A DNA stretch of 54,634 nucleotides, taken from positions 1 to 54,634 of the forward strand of contig CAJTZY010000010.1 in assembly GCA_910584085.1 (NCBI GenBank), in the 5' to 3' direction. A program made the translations under genes and the position numbers. The stretch is from an uncultured Bacilli bacterium. GTDB lineage: Bacteria > Bacillota_I > Bacilli_A > RF39 > UBA660. Positions 33,497-42,875 of the stretch are shown in pieces (the stretch's first letter is position 1; the number at the start of each line of letters is the position of its first letter). Below the pieces are notes generated by a model. It made no database searches and was not told the DNA's origin. It was given only the letters and a program-made list of their open reading frames with translations.

Positions 33497-34834
33497 TTAT
33501 TTTTTTAATTGCTTTTGTCTTTCTTTATATACTTCTATTGGTTCTTTTTTTAGTGATACTTTAGGTTTACCTGATTCTTGTGATTCATTCTTTAATAAAT
33601 CGCCTTTTTCTTTATTTATTTTCTGTGATTTAGCATTTAGAAATTCTATTTTTTCCTCTCTACTCATATATATATATTTTTCGATGTTTTCATCAAAAAA
33701 ATCGTTTTTTACCATATCTCTTATAAGTGATAATTCATCAAAAGGAAGTTTACTTAATAATTCAAATATTTTTTGGTAATTATTACTACTTTGAATTTTT
33801 TGTTCTGCTATGACTTCTTCAACATCGCATGTAGTATCGCCAGTATTATCACTATCTACTTTATCTAATATTTCAACTCCCTGATATGTATTATATATTG
33901 ATTTTAACATATTATTATTTAAAGTTCTATCTTCTATCGGTGATTTTGGTACTCTAACACATGCTTTTATATATTTATTTACATAGTCATCAATTTCCTT
34001 CATATAATCAAATTGCATAATACCTTTTCTTAATAAGTCATCTATAAATGATTCATGTTCTTTATATTTCAAATATTTAATATTTTCTAGATTATCATAT
34101 AGTTTACTTATAATCATATTATGAGTTAATTTAATTTGAATTATTTTATATAATTCACTTTTTCTAACTGAATTTAAAAAAGTTATTATATAATCATAGA
34201 AACCTATACTAGTTCTTAAGCATTTCATACCAAAATCGTCATAATATACAAGTGCCTGTTTGTGGGTTATACAATCATTATATATATGTAGTTTTTTAAA
34301 AGTTATAATATCTTCATAATAGGCTCCAACATCAAAGCTAAATAAACTTGTTTCTATATTTAAATTTAGTTTAGAACATCCATAAAACGCACTAGCATTT
34401 ATGTATTTTATACTTTTTGGAATAAATAATTTTTTCAAACCTTTACAATCGCGAAATGCATGTTCTTTTATTTTCTCTAAATCCCCCATTATATTTATAT
34501 TTTTTAAGGATTTACAATTACAAAAAGTTCCCACTTCTATAACTTTTACATTTTTAGGAATCATAACATTGATAAGCGAAGTACAATTTCTAAACGCATT
34601 ATTTCCTATAGTTTCTATTTCATCTGACATACTTATAGATTTTAAATTTACGCAATTTTCGAATGCACTATATCCAATGCCATTTACATTTTTTGGAATA
34701 GTAATATGCTTTAAAAATTTACAATTTTTAAATGCTTCATTACCTATATAATTAACATTATTTGGTATTGTAATAGTTCCATATTCTATATCATCATCAG
34801 TAACTTTAATTAATACATTATTCTTTATTTCCAT
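33497..34834 (-). CDS. LRR_5 (BspA-type) protein, copy B of a duplicated pair
   Basis: 445 aa, starting MEIKNNVLIKVTDDDIEYG at ATG 34834 behind AGAGGCG; a longer frame upstream has no SD and no homology with copy A. About eight LRR_5 repeats (to ~175), a divergent helical middle, then the same C-terminal tail as copy A with only scattered changes. No signal peptide or anchor. The shared 5' leader, start and 3' third show a recent duplication; the middle (~residues 185-340) has diverged, which suggests selection or recombination there. Confidence 0.82.
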   Translation of the reverse strand: MEIKNNVLIKVTDDDIEYGTITIPNNVNYIGNEAFKNCKFLKHITIPKNVNGIGYSAFENCVNLKSISMSDEIETIGNNAFRNCTSLINVMIPKNVKVIEVGTFCNCKSLKNINIMGDLEKIKEHAFRDCKGLKKLFIPKSIKYINASAFYGCSKLNLNIETSLFSFDVGAYYEDIITFKKLHIYNDCITHKQALVYYDDFGMKCLRTSIGFYDYIITFLNSVRKSELYKIIQIKLTHNMIISKLYDNLENIKYLKYKEHESFIDDLLRKGIMQFDYMKEIDDYVNKYIKACVRVPKSPIEDRTLNNNMLKSIYNTYQGVEILDKVDSDNTGDTTCDVEEVIAEQKIQSSNNYQKIFELLSKLPFDELSLIRDMVKNDFFDENIEKYIYMSREEKIEFLNAKSQKINKEKGDLLKNESQESGKPKVSLKKEPIEVYKERQKQLKK

Positions 34835-35062
34835 ATATGTTCGCCTCTTTTGATTTACTATTTTAACAATTAATAAACCTGATGTCAATTAATTTAAAGC
34901 ACTAGTTAAAATTTTAACAAATATATTTTGAAATAATATAGATTATGTTAATATTAATTACCTAGCTGCTAAATTATTCATATATAAATAGTACTATAAA
35001 TCTATATTTTATTTAAAAGAACAAAAGAAATTTTAATAATTTTATTATTAAATGGTTTATAC

Positions 35063-35089
35063 AAAAAAAATCCAATTTTGGATTTTTTT
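35063..35089 (-). terminator. yneF terminator
   Basis: An A/T-rich stem centred on ATCCAA/TTGGAT extended by A and T runs, just after the yneF stop on the minus strand. The preceding gap 34835-35094 holds nothing else recognisable. Confidence 0.75.
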
Positions 35090-35094
35090 AATGG

Positions 35095-35298
35095 TTACAT
35101 ATATTTATTCATTGATTTCATCATTTGATTAACTTGCTTTTGACTTGGAGTTCTTCCCATTTGCATCATCATAGCTTTAATCATTTGTTCATTAATTGGA
35201 GGATTTTTCTTTAAATACTTTTTCATATAAAATCTTGCTAGAAAAAATCCTATAACTATCCCTATTACTAAACCTATTAATATATATACTATATCCAT
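35095..35298 (-). CDS. yneF: YneF family small membrane protein (UPF0154)
   Basis: 67 aa with an N-terminal membrane helix (residues 3-23), then ARFYMKKYLKKNPPINEQMIKAMMMQMGRTPSQKQVNQMMKSM, the UPF0154/YneF signature with its NPPI and GRxPS motifs. It is widely conserved in Firmicutes, function not established. The SD is AAAGGAAG. It follows the SirA-like gene, as yneF follows sirA (yneE) in Bacillus. Confidence 0.93.
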   Translation of the reverse strand: MDIVYILIGLVIGIVIGFFLARFYMKKYLKKNPPINEQMIKAMMMQMGRTPSQKQVNQMMKSMNKYM

Positions 35299-35357
35299 AT
35301 TATCTTCCTTTCACATATATTTTACTATACTATAATTTCTTTTTCAATGCTTATATT

Positions 35358-35747
35358 TTAATTATTTGTAACTATAAATTTATTTTTTAACCAAAAATAC
35401 TCTTTCAATTTAAAATTACATACAAATATATTTTTATTATATATATAAAATATACATAATATTTCTTTTAAATATTTATCACTATTTATTATACAACAAC
35501 TTTTTCTTATTTCTAAATAATTATATTTATCTAAATAAAATTTATTATTATTTAAACTAAAATTAGTTTTTGATTTAATATAATGTTTAAGTGTATTTGT
35601 ATCAAACAAATTACAAATATTATAATATAAACTTATCCCATAACTATAGTTTTCTTCATGCATAGTTTTAAGTTTATATAAAATTTGAAATAAATATTCA
35701 TCATTATTTTTGAAAATATTATTTTTTATAATAAACAAATAATACAT
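35358..35747 (-). CDS. SirA (YneE)-like protein, probable
   Basis: 129 aa, soluble, Asn/Lys/Tyr-rich. It begins MYYLFIIKNNIFKNNDEYLFQIL and ends with FVCNFKLKEYFWLKNKF, resembling the start (YYTYLIKEEF) and end (FLAMDFNSKRYGWLNP) of Bacillus SirA, which binds DnaA and blocks replication initiation on entry into sporulation. Its position directly upstream of yneF matches Bacillus gene order. Sequence similarity is otherwise low, so the assignment rests on pattern plus synteny. The SD is GGTGAT. Whether this organism sporulates cannot be told here. Confidence 0.5.
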   Translation of the reverse strand: MYYLFIIKNNIFKNNDEYLFQILYKLKTMHEENYSYGISLYYNICNLFDTNTLKHYIKSKTNFSLNNNKFYLDKYNYLEIRKSCCIINSDKYLKEILCIFYIYNKNIFVCNFKLKEYFWLKNKFIVTNN

Positions 35748-35812
35748 AAAATCACCAATATTATTATAACTTTAATATATTAAATAAAATGGTGAATTTT
35801 GTCTGTTAAATA

Positions 35813-36682
35813 TTAAATTTTATCAACCCACTCGCCTTCATATAAACAATATTCATTATAACTACATAATGTATCTTTAAATGTATATTTATATGTTTTT
35901 AAATTATTAGTATCTAATCCTTCAAATATTGTATTTAATTCATCAACGTTACTTATTGTTCCACTATTTATTTCATTTTGCATTTTTGCATCGCTATAAA
36001 TTACATAAGAATTACCTACTACTTTAGCAAATCCCACATAATAGTATGCATTTATATCATTGCTATCGGCTCTTGCATATTCAAGTTTTATAAGTTTTGT
36101 TAAATCATAATATTTTGTATTTCCAGCTTGTGATTTACAAAGACCATTATAAATATATCTATGACTCTTAGAATCATACTTCCAAGTACCCTTATATTTT
36201 GTATTTAAATCCTCTGGGACATTGAAATCACTTAATGTATATTTTACATTTTTTCCTAAGATATTTTTAATCCTAAGTTCTAACCATTCTACATCAAATT
36301 GCTTTGATGTTTTTGTACATGTAACATTTCCACTATATGAAGTCATATTACCTTCATATATATCAAGAAATGCATTTAAAAGTATATCACTATTTGACAT
36401 GTTACTTACTGTAAATTTATCCAAGCTATAATAAGTATTTGAATTATATACACTATTTCTCATTAAAGGATAATGAATTGTTTCTATAATATCCTCATCT
36501 ATTTTTCTTTCAGTCTCTTCTGTTTTTTTATTATTTTTTTGTATTTTTGGCATTTTTGCATCTTCTATATAACTATATATTTTAGGAAAAAAGATCATCA
36601 AAAGTGCGACTACTAATAATAACACTACTACAAATATACTATTATTTTTATTATTTATATTATTTTTTTCTTTATTTTCCAT
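35813..36682 (-). CDS. Hypothetical membrane-anchored protein, 289 aa
   Basis: A short cytoplasmic Asn/Lys-rich start, one TM helix (residues ~17-36), then a Lys/Glu linker and an extracellular domain with Tyr- and Asn-rich beta segments. Four Cys (in VTCTK, GLCKS, TLCSYNEYC) could form disulfides. The family is not recognised. The start is ATG 36682 with SD AGGTGAG; the GTG upstream lies in the SD. It begins 9 nt after the yqeH stop, so it is cotranscribed with yqeG-yqeH, but no functional link is known. Confidence 0.65.
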   Translation of the reverse strand: MENKEKNNINNKNNSIFVVVLLLVVALLMIFFPKIYSYIEDAKMPKIQKNNKKTEETERKIDEDIIETIHYPLMRNSVYNSNTYYSLDKFTVSNMSNSDILLNAFLDIYEGNMTSYSGNVTCTKTSKQFDVEWLELRIKNILGKNVKYTLSDFNVPEDLNTKYKGTWKYDSKSHRYIYNGLCKSQAGNTKYYDLTKLIKLEYARADSNDINAYYYVGFAKVVGNSYVIYSDAKMQNEINSGTISNVDELNTIFEGLDTNNLKTYKYTFKDTLCSYNEYCLYEGEWVDKI

Positions 36683-36691
36683 TTTTCTCAC

Positions 36692-37678
36692 CTATATTAA
36701 ATTCTTTCTAACAAATACTCTAACATTATCTAAAGTATGTATTACTACATTTGATTTTTTTGCAAATTTAATAAACCCCAACCCCTGTATTACTACATCA
36801 GAATCATTATCTGGTGTTAATTCATGTCTTTTTAAATTTAATAAATCAGTTACATCTTTATAGTATCTTTTTATATTAGTATTATTTGACATATATATTG
36901 TTATATTATTATCCCTTAAATCTAATCTTACTAAATCATCCATTATTAATACCTGCTTACCCTTTATCTGATATGTAACTGGTCTTATTTCACTTGTCGG
37001 TATAATTTTTTTCAATGTAGACTCATTGATATAATTTGTAATATCATTATCATCTATTAGTCCAGGGGTATCTATTAAAGTTAGATTATTATTAACACTC
37101 ACTTCAATAGAATCTATTGTAGTTGATGGTAAATTACTAGTAGTAATTTTAATATCATTATCCGAATAATTATAAATAATTTTATTAATCATAGTACTTT
37201 TACCCGAATTAGTAAACCCTACTACATAAACTTTATCACTTGTTTTATACTCGTTTATTTTATTATATAATTCATCAAAATTATAATTTTTTTTACTACT
37301 TATTATAACTTTATCTACTATATTGATATTGTAATTTTCAAAATATTTTTTTAATTTTTCATCATAACATGATTTAGGTAAAATATCCCTTTTAGTAAGT
37401 ACTAATAAAATATTATTTTTTATATACTTTGAAATATTCATAATATTTTTACTTATATTAAATAAATCTACTACAAGAACAACTAAATCATTTGTATTAT
37501 TTATATTTTTTAATATATTTATATAATCATTATTATTCTTTATGACATATTTATATTCATTATAATTTCTTATTCTAAAACAACGTTCACATAACTTATT
37601 GTTAATATTTTTTGTATAACCTAAGTCCTTTTCAAGGGTATTTTGAAGTTTAACCCCACAACCAGAACATTTACACAT
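36692..37678 (-). CDS. yqeH: Ribosome biogenesis GTPase YqeH
   Basis: 328 aa, a circularly permuted GTPase needed for 30S assembly. The N-terminal zinc finger is CSGCGVKLQ...CERC. G4 (LTKRD, ~residue 93) comes before G1 (GFTNSGKST, ~154) and G3 (DTPG), the permuted order. The C-terminal domain is RNA-binding-like (RLDLRDNNITIYMSN). It overlaps yqeG by 8 nt, so translation is coupled. The yqeG-yqeH pair is conserved across Firmicutes. Confidence 0.95.
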   Translation of the reverse strand: MCKCSGCGVKLQNTLEKDLGYTKNINNKLCERCFRIRNYNEYKYVIKNNNDYINILKNINNTNDLVVLVVDLFNISKNIMNISKYIKNNILLVLTKRDILPKSCYDEKLKKYFENYNINIVDKVIISSKKNYNFDELYNKINEYKTSDKVYVVGFTNSGKSTMINKIIYNYSDNDIKITTSNLPSTTIDSIEVSVNNNLTLIDTPGLIDDNDITNYINESTLKKIIPTSEIRPVTYQIKGKQVLIMDDLVRLDLRDNNITIYMSNNTNIKRYYKDVTDLLNLKRHELTPDNDSDVVIQGLGFIKFAKKSNVVIHTLDNVRVFVRKNLI

Positions 37679-38192
37679 AATACCTTCCTTTTGTAAATAA
37701 TTCTTTATCCCTTAATTTCTTTTGAATTATTCGCTCTTTAATTCTTTTTATACGAGCTATTGGAAATTCTCTTTTATCTATTTGGTCTAAAAGTATAGTA
37801 GTTATACCAATTGTATTGCCACATACTATATCATCCATCATGGAATCTCCTATGATTGCAACCTCATCAAGCCCAAATTTATTATTTTTAATTAATTCAC
37901 TTACCTTTTCTACATGTGGCTTTTTAGCACTACTAATATATCCTACTTTAAGTTCATCATGGAATGGCTTAACGCGAGATTTCATACTATTAGATACTAT
38001 AAATATTTTAAAACCCATCTCTTTTAATTTTTTAAATAATTCTTTATTTTCTTCCCTTGGTAGTGACTCCCTTATAGTTACTAAGGTATTATCCAAATCA
38101 AATATTAAAAACTTTATACCCCTAGAAAGCAATATTTCATAATTTATTTTGTATATGTTTTCTTGATAAATATCTGGTACATATATTTCCAT
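37671..38192 (-). CDS. yqeG: YqeG family HAD-IIIA phosphatase
   Basis: 173 aa. HAD motif I is FDLDNTLV, motif II is IVSNSMKSR and motif III is GDSMMDDIVCGNTIGI, preceded by KPHVEKV, all as in YqeG. Substrate not established; the family resembles phosphatidylglycerophosphatases. The start is ATG 38192 with SD AAGGTG; the frame upstream adds 17 unrelated residues. First of the yqeG-yqeH operon. Confidence 0.93.
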   Translation of the reverse strand: MEIYVPDIYQENIYKINYEILLSRGIKFLIFDLDNTLVTIRESLPREENKELFKKLKEMGFKIFIVSNSMKSRVKPFHDELKVGYISSAKKPHVEKVSELIKNNKFGLDEVAIIGDSMMDDIVCGNTIGITTILLDQIDKREFPIARIKRIKERIIQKKLRDKELFTKGRYYV

Positions 38193-38256
38193 ATTACACC
38201 TTCGTTCTATTTTAATTTTATCATATAAGTCAATTCTAATCAATTAAAATATAGAA

Positions 38257-38275
38257 AAAAAGTGAATTAATCACT
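38257..38275 (-). terminator. ppaC terminator
   Basis: Stem AGTGA/TCACT (38261-38265 with 38271-38275), followed by TTTTTT on the minus strand, overlapping the ppaC stop. Confidence 0.6.
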
Positions 38276-39893
38276 ATTTTATCACATTCATAATAAGTGG
38301 CACTAATTGTTTTTTTCTTGATAAACATTTAGATAAGAAATAACCCTCATATATATCATCAACATTAAATGCCTCTTTAATTATTTGTTCATTTGCTTCA
38401 TCATATAATATATATGAACCGTCCTTTATCATATCTGTTATACATAATATTAATAAATCAAATTCCTTATTTTGTTTTATTTCATTAATTTTTTTAATAT
38501 AGTTATCTTTATTATTTAAAATTTCCTCTGGATTAAAAGTAAGTAGTTGCGAAATTGCAATTTTTTTACCATTAACATCATATTTCTTAATATCACCAAG
38601 AATTATATCATCAATAGATTTCCCACTTAAATTTGTACCTGCTTTAAGCATTTTAATAGAATATTCATGGATATCTATTCCCGCTATTTTTGCTAAACGT
38701 TTAACAACATATTTATCATATTCAGTAGTTGTTGGACTAGTAAATTTTAGTGTATCAGAAATTATACCACTTAACATAAGTCCTGCTATATCACTAGGAA
38801 TAGATATATTACTCTCATTATATAATGAATAAATAATTGTATTAGTACTTCCTACTGTCATATTTCTAAAATTAATAGGCATATTAGTCGTTATTGTACC
38901 AATATTATGATGATCTACTATCTCAAGTATCTCAGCCTCATCAAGTCCCTCTACACTTTGATTTGCATCATTGTGATCTACTAATATTACCTGTTTTTTG
39001 TTCATTCTATTTATATCTGTTATTCTTATTAAACCTAAACAAATACCAGCATCGTTTATTACTGGATAGTTATTATGTCCATATCTTATACTTTTTTCCT
39101 TAAAGTCATCATAATATTCATTTTCATTAAAGTGAATATTTTCATTATTTGGAATTATATTTTTTACATAATTAGATAATTCTATTAATTTTGAAGTTTG
39201 GTAGGTATCATAACTTGTTCTTATAATATTTACTTTATTTTCCCTTGCTTGATTAATATGCTCCTGTTTTATTTCAAGATTACCAACTATAATTAATAAC
39301 TTTATTTTACTATTTACTGCAGCCTCAATTAAACTATGCCTATCTCCAACTATCATTATAGTATCACTTGTTAGATTTGCACCATTTAAAAAAGTTGTAC
39401 TTCTAAATGCAGCAGCAATTATATTACCAGTTATTTCTTCATCAAATCTTAATATTTCTTCACCCTTTAATATTTCAATTATATTATCATATGAAGTATT
39501 AAGTTTAGTAATATCTAAATTTATTAATTCTGATACTAGCATTTTAGATGTAAGTAACCCTACAAGTTTCTTATCTTTATCTACAATAGGTACACCAGTA
39601 ATATTCTTATCATTCATATATTCATATGCTCTCATTATAGATATTTTGTCATTTATATAGCAATCCTTATAATAATTCAAATCCTTTATTTGTAATTTTA
39701 CATCTTCCAAAAATTCTGGAGTTTTATAATTAAAATAATTTAATACAAATTTTGTTTCCTCATTTATATAACCTAATATCATAGGTTTAGCCTTAATACC
39801 TAATTCATTTTTTAAATATGAAAGTGCGATTGCAGCTGTTACAGAATCTGTGTCTGGTTTTTTATGTCCAAATACGTATATCTCTCTCACTTT
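38274..39893 (-). CDS. ppaC: Manganese-dependent inorganic pyrophosphatase with CBS and DRTGG domains
   Basis: 539 aa. Family II (DHH) pyrophosphatase that hydrolyses PPi in the cytoplasm. DHH motifs are FGHKKPDTDSV (start), LVDHND, and IVDHHN. An insert between the two catalytic parts holds two CBS motifs (DKNITGVPIVDKDKKLVGLLT and NNYPVINDAGICLGLIR) around a DRTGG domain, the nucleotide-regulated CBS-PPase form. I choose GTG 39893, which has GAGGAGG at the right distance; the ATG at 39914 precedes that SD and would add seven residues. Confidence 0.93.
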   Translation of the reverse strand, partial: KVREIYVFGHKKPDTDSVTAAIALSYLKNELGIKAKPMILGYINEETKFVLNYFNYKTPEFLEDVKLQIKDLNYYKDCYINDKISIMRAYEYMNDKNITGVPIVDKDKKLVGLLTSKMLVSELINLDITKLNTSYDNIIEILKGEEILRFDEEITGNIIAAAFRSTTFLNGANLTSDTIMIVGDRHSLIEAAVNSKIKLLIIVGNLEIKQEHINQARENKVNIIRTSYDTYQTSKLIELSNYVKNIIPNNENIHFNENEYYDDFKEKSIRYGHNNYPVINDAGICLGLIRITDINRMNKKQVILVDHNDANQSVEGLDEAEILEIVDHHNIGTITTNMPINFRNMTVGSTNTIIYSLYNESNISIPSDIAGLMLSGIISDTLKFTSPTTTEYDKYVVKRLAKIAGIDIHEYSIKMLKAGTNLSGKSIDDIILGDIKKYDVNGKKIAISQLLTFNPEEILNNKDNYIKKINEIKQNKEFDLLILCITDMIKDGSYILYDEANEQIIKEAFNVDDIYEGYFLSKCLSRKKQLVPLIMNVIK

Positions 39894-39984
39894 TACTACC
39901 TCCTCATATACCATTCATATTTTATCACTGGGAGAAATAAAAGTAAATAAAGTATTTACCTTTTTCTAAATTAAATGATATTTA

Positions 39985-40482
39985 TTAACACAATTCATCC
40001 CTTAATATAGTAGTATCTCCATGCCCTGGGTATATTATAATATTCATATTATACTTTTTCATTTTATTTAAACTATTTATCATATCTAACATATTTCCAC
40101 CATCAAGATCTGTTCTACCAATAGCATTTTTAAATATAAAATCTCCAGTAAACATAACATTTTCTTCATGAAAATAAATCGTTATTGCATCCTCTTTATG
40201 ACCTGGTGTGTATATTATTTCAAATTCAAAATCACCCATTTTATATATTTTTTCATCTAAATTATTTTTATCTAATATTAAAGATTTATCAAAGTATTTT
40301 AAAGCACCTATATGATCAAAATGATAGTGTGTAATAATTACACCTACTATTTTTTTATCACCTATATATTTCTTTATTTTTTCATATTCATCGCCTGGAT
40401 CTATGATTATACATTTTTGATTTTTAGAAATTATATAACAATTTGTTTGAAGTTTTCCAACAACTACTCTATCTATTTTCAT
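39985..40482 (-). CDS. MBL-fold metallo-hydrolase (glyoxalase II-like)
   Basis: 165 aa, compact. The zinc motif THYHFDH (about residues 51-57) plus IDPGD, TPGH, GD and a final GHG give the full metallo-beta-lactamase ligand set. The family includes glyoxalase II and many uncharacterised thioesterases, and this one is short (usual ~200 aa). It overlaps the end of rnhB by 14 nt, so it is coupled to it. Substrate unknown. Confidence 0.85.
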   Translation of the reverse strand: MKIDRVVVGKLQTNCYIISKNQKCIIIDPGDEYEKIKKYIGDKKIVGVIITHYHFDHIGALKYFDKSLILDKNNLDEKIYKMGDFEFEIIYTPGHKEDAITIYFHEENVMFTGDFIFKNAIGRTDLDGGNMLDMINSLNKMKKYNMNIIIYPGHGDTTILRDELC

Positions 40483-41086
40483 ATAATTCCTTTACTGGTC
40501 CATAAGTCTTTCTATAGCCTTCAATTAATCCATAAGTATTTATTGCCTCTATATGTTTTTTAGTTGGATAACCTTTGTGCTTTCCAAAGCCATATTTAGG
40601 ATACTTTTTATCTAATTCATACATCTCTTTATCACGTGTAACTTTAGCAATTACACTTGCAGCTGCTATACTGATACTTTTAGCATCCCCTTTTATTATT
40701 GGAGTATGTGGTATATCAAGGTCCGGAAGAGGCATTGCATCTACTAATACATGTTCTAAATTTATTTTCTTTCTTACCTTTTTTATTGCTATCATCATGG
40801 CTTTTCTACTTGCTTCATATATGTTTATTTTATCTATTTCACCCGGAGTTACCTCACCTACTGCATAGCAAATAGCATTTTTTATTATATAATCATAGTA
40901 TTTGTCTCGTTTTTTCTCACTTAATTTTTTAGAATCAGTAAGTCCATCTAATTTAAAGTTCCTTGGAAGTACACAACAAGCTGCAACTACATTACCTACT
41001 AAAGGTCCTCTACCAACTTCATCTACTCCCCCAATAAAATTTATACCATCTTTATATAATTCTTTTTCATATGCCCATAAATCCAT
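40469..41086 (-). CDS. rnhB: Ribonuclease HII
   Basis: 205 aa. RNase HII removes ribonucleotides from DNA and RNA-DNA hybrids. It carries GGVDEVGRGPLVG (first two catalytic acids), DSKKLSEKKR, HVLVDAMPLP and KGDAKSISIAAASVIAKVTRD. It follows prmC by 4 nt in the prfA-prmC-rnhB-MBL operon. With rnhC at the left edge, the genome has both enzymes. Confidence 0.96.
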   Translation of the reverse strand: MDLWAYEKELYKDGINFIGGVDEVGRGPLVGNVVAACCVLPRNFKLDGLTDSKKLSEKKRDKYYDYIIKNAICYAVGEVTPGEIDKINIYEASRKAMMIAIKKVRKKINLEHVLVDAMPLPDLDIPHTPIIKGDAKSISIAAASVIAKVTRDKEMYELDKKYPKYGFGKHKGYPTKKHIEAINTYGLIEGYRKTYGPVKELYENR

Positions 41087-41090
41087 AATT

Positions 41091-41792
41091 TCACTTACTT
41101 TCTATTATTATATATCTATCAAATCCTTGCAAATCTTTCTTTATTTTTACAGTACAATTTAAGTATGTTTCGGCAAGTTCTTTTACTTTAGAAGCTTGAC
41201 TATATCCTATTTCAAAAAATATGTAATATTTATCCTTTAAATATTTTTGAGCGTTTTTAAGTATTTCCTCATAATAGCATAATCCATGGTTATCTGCATA
41301 TAAAGCAATTGCTGGCTCATTATTTTTTACTATATCCATAATCTCTTCATCATAAGCAATATATGGCGGATTACTTATAATACAGTCGTACTTTTTATTT
41401 AATGGGTTTAACATATCTCCACTAATAAAATTTATATCTACCCCATTTAATTTTGCATTATAAGTAGCAAGAGATAATGCATCTAAACTTATATCAACAG
41501 CATCCATATTTATAGAAGGTAATTTTTTTTTGAGCGTTATTGCAATACAACCACTACCTGTTCCGATATCTACAACATCTATTTTTGTATTTTTTAAATA
41601 ACCTAATGCGATTTCTACAAGTCCTTCTGTTTCAAATCTAGGTATTAATACTCTTTTATCAACTTTAATTATATTACCATAAAAATCTACATCACCAACT
41701 ATATATTGTACTGGTTCGCCATTTTTATATCTTTTAATAGCTTCTTCTATATTCCCTTTATAATATTTTTTTAAATATTCTATTGACTCCAT
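41091..41792 (-). CDS. prmC: Peptide chain release factor N5-glutamine methyltransferase
   Basis: 233 aa. PrmC methylates the Gln of the GGQ motif of RF1/RF2. It has the SAM-binding VDIGTGSGCIA and the catalytic ISNPPYI, and sits directly behind its substrate gene prfA, the usual order. The N-terminal helical domain is shorter than in most PrmC (usual ~280 aa). The SD is AGGTG. Confidence 0.95.
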   Translation of the reverse strand: MESIEYLKKYYKGNIEEAIKRYKNGEPVQYIVGDVDFYGNIIKVDKRVLIPRFETEGLVEIALGYLKNTKIDVVDIGTGSGCIAITLKKKLPSINMDAVDISLDALSLATYNAKLNGVDINFISGDMLNPLNKKYDCIISNPPYIAYDEEIMDIVKNNEPAIALYADNHGLCYYEEILKNAQKYLKDKYYIFFEIGYSQASKVKELAETYLNCTVKIKKDLQGFDRYIIIESK

Positions 41793-41812
41793 TTTACACC
41801 TATATTTATTAA

Positions 41813-41832
41813 AAGGGGATTATTCTCCCCTT
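41813..41832 (-). terminator. Hairpin between prfA and prmC
   Basis: Stem AAGGGGA/TCCCCTT with a 6-nt loop, overlapping the prfA stop. Only a short T run follows, so it is a partial terminator or attenuator at most. Confidence 0.45.
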
Positions 41833-42875
41833 AATTTTCTTGCTTGATCTTCTGTTATTAATGCATTTATTATATCATCTATATCCCCATCCATAACTCT
41901 TTCAAGTTGCATAGTTGAAAAACCTATTCTGTGATCTGTTACACGATTTTGAGGATAATTATAAGTACGTATTTTTTCTGATCTATCTCCTGTACCTATT
42001 TTATTTCTTCTCTCACTACCAAGTTCCTGCTCTTGACGCTCAAGTTCCATTTGATAGAGCCTTGATTTTAAAACTTCCATAGCCTCTGCTTTATTTTGGA
42101 TTTGACTTCTTTGATTTTGGCATGTTACAACTGTATTAGTTGGAAAATGTGTAATTCTAACAGCAGATGGGGTTGTATTTACACCCTGCCCACCATGGCC
42201 TGATGCACAATATGTGTCTATTCTTATATCACTATCTTTAATTTCTATATCGATATCATCTACTTCTGGCATAACAAGTACTGTTGCAGTTGAAGTTTGA
42301 ATTCTTCCCTGGGATTCAGTTGCAGGTACTCTTTGTACCCTATGTGATCCACTTTCGTATTTTAACTTAGAGTAAACATTATCTCCTTTTATTTTAAACT
42401 CTACTTGTGAATAACCTCCAGCTTCCCCAACTTCTGCCGAAAGTTCCTCTACTTTCCATCCCTCTTTTAGAGCATAATAAGTATACATTCTATATAAATC
42501 GCCAGCAAATATATTTGCCTCATCCCCACCAGCTGCTCCGCGGATTTCTACTATAACGTCTTTTCCATCATTAGGATCTTTTGGTAAAAGCATAATCTCA
42601 AAATCGCTTTCCATTTGCTTTCTTTTTTCCTCATTTTCATTATACTCATCACGTGCAAATTCACTCATTTCTGGATCTTTCATAAGTTCTTTTGCATCAT
42701 TAATATTATTTAATACTTTCTTATATTCTTGATATGCTTCATAATTTTCACGTAGGGATGCTTGTTCTTTACTAAGTTCCATAGTTTTTTTTATATCACC
42801 AAGAATATCTGGATTAGTTAATTCTGACATTATTTCATTATATCTTTTCTCTATATTTTCTAATCTTTCTATCAT
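41820..42875 (-). CDS. prfA: Peptide chain release factor 1
   Basis: 351 aa. RF1 reads UAA/UAG. It contains the PAT stop-codon recognition tripeptide in HRVQRVPATESQGR and the GGQ motif in SGHGGQGVNTTPSAVR, whose Gln is the PrmC target. The SD is AAGGAAG. It heads the operon prfA-prmC-rnhB-MBL. The 265-bp gap upstream (42876-43140) shows only small A/T hairpins. Confidence 0.97.
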   Translation of the reverse strand: MIERLENIEKRYNEIMSELTNPDILGDIKKTMELSKEQASLRENYEAYQEYKKVLNNINDAKELMKDPEMSEFARDEYNENEEKRKQMESDFEIMLLPKDPNDGKDVIVEIRGAAGGDEANIFAGDLYRMYTYYALKEGWKVEELSAEVGEAGGYSQVEFKIKGDNVYSKLKYESGSHRVQRVPATESQGRIQTSTATVLVMPEVDDIDIEIKDSDIRIDTYCASGHGGQGVNTTPSAVRITHFPTNTVVTCQNQRSQIQNKAEAMEVLKSRLYQMELERQEQELGSERRNKIGTGDRSEKIRTYNYPQNRVTDHRIGFSTMQLERVMDGDIDDIINALITEDQARKLRGE

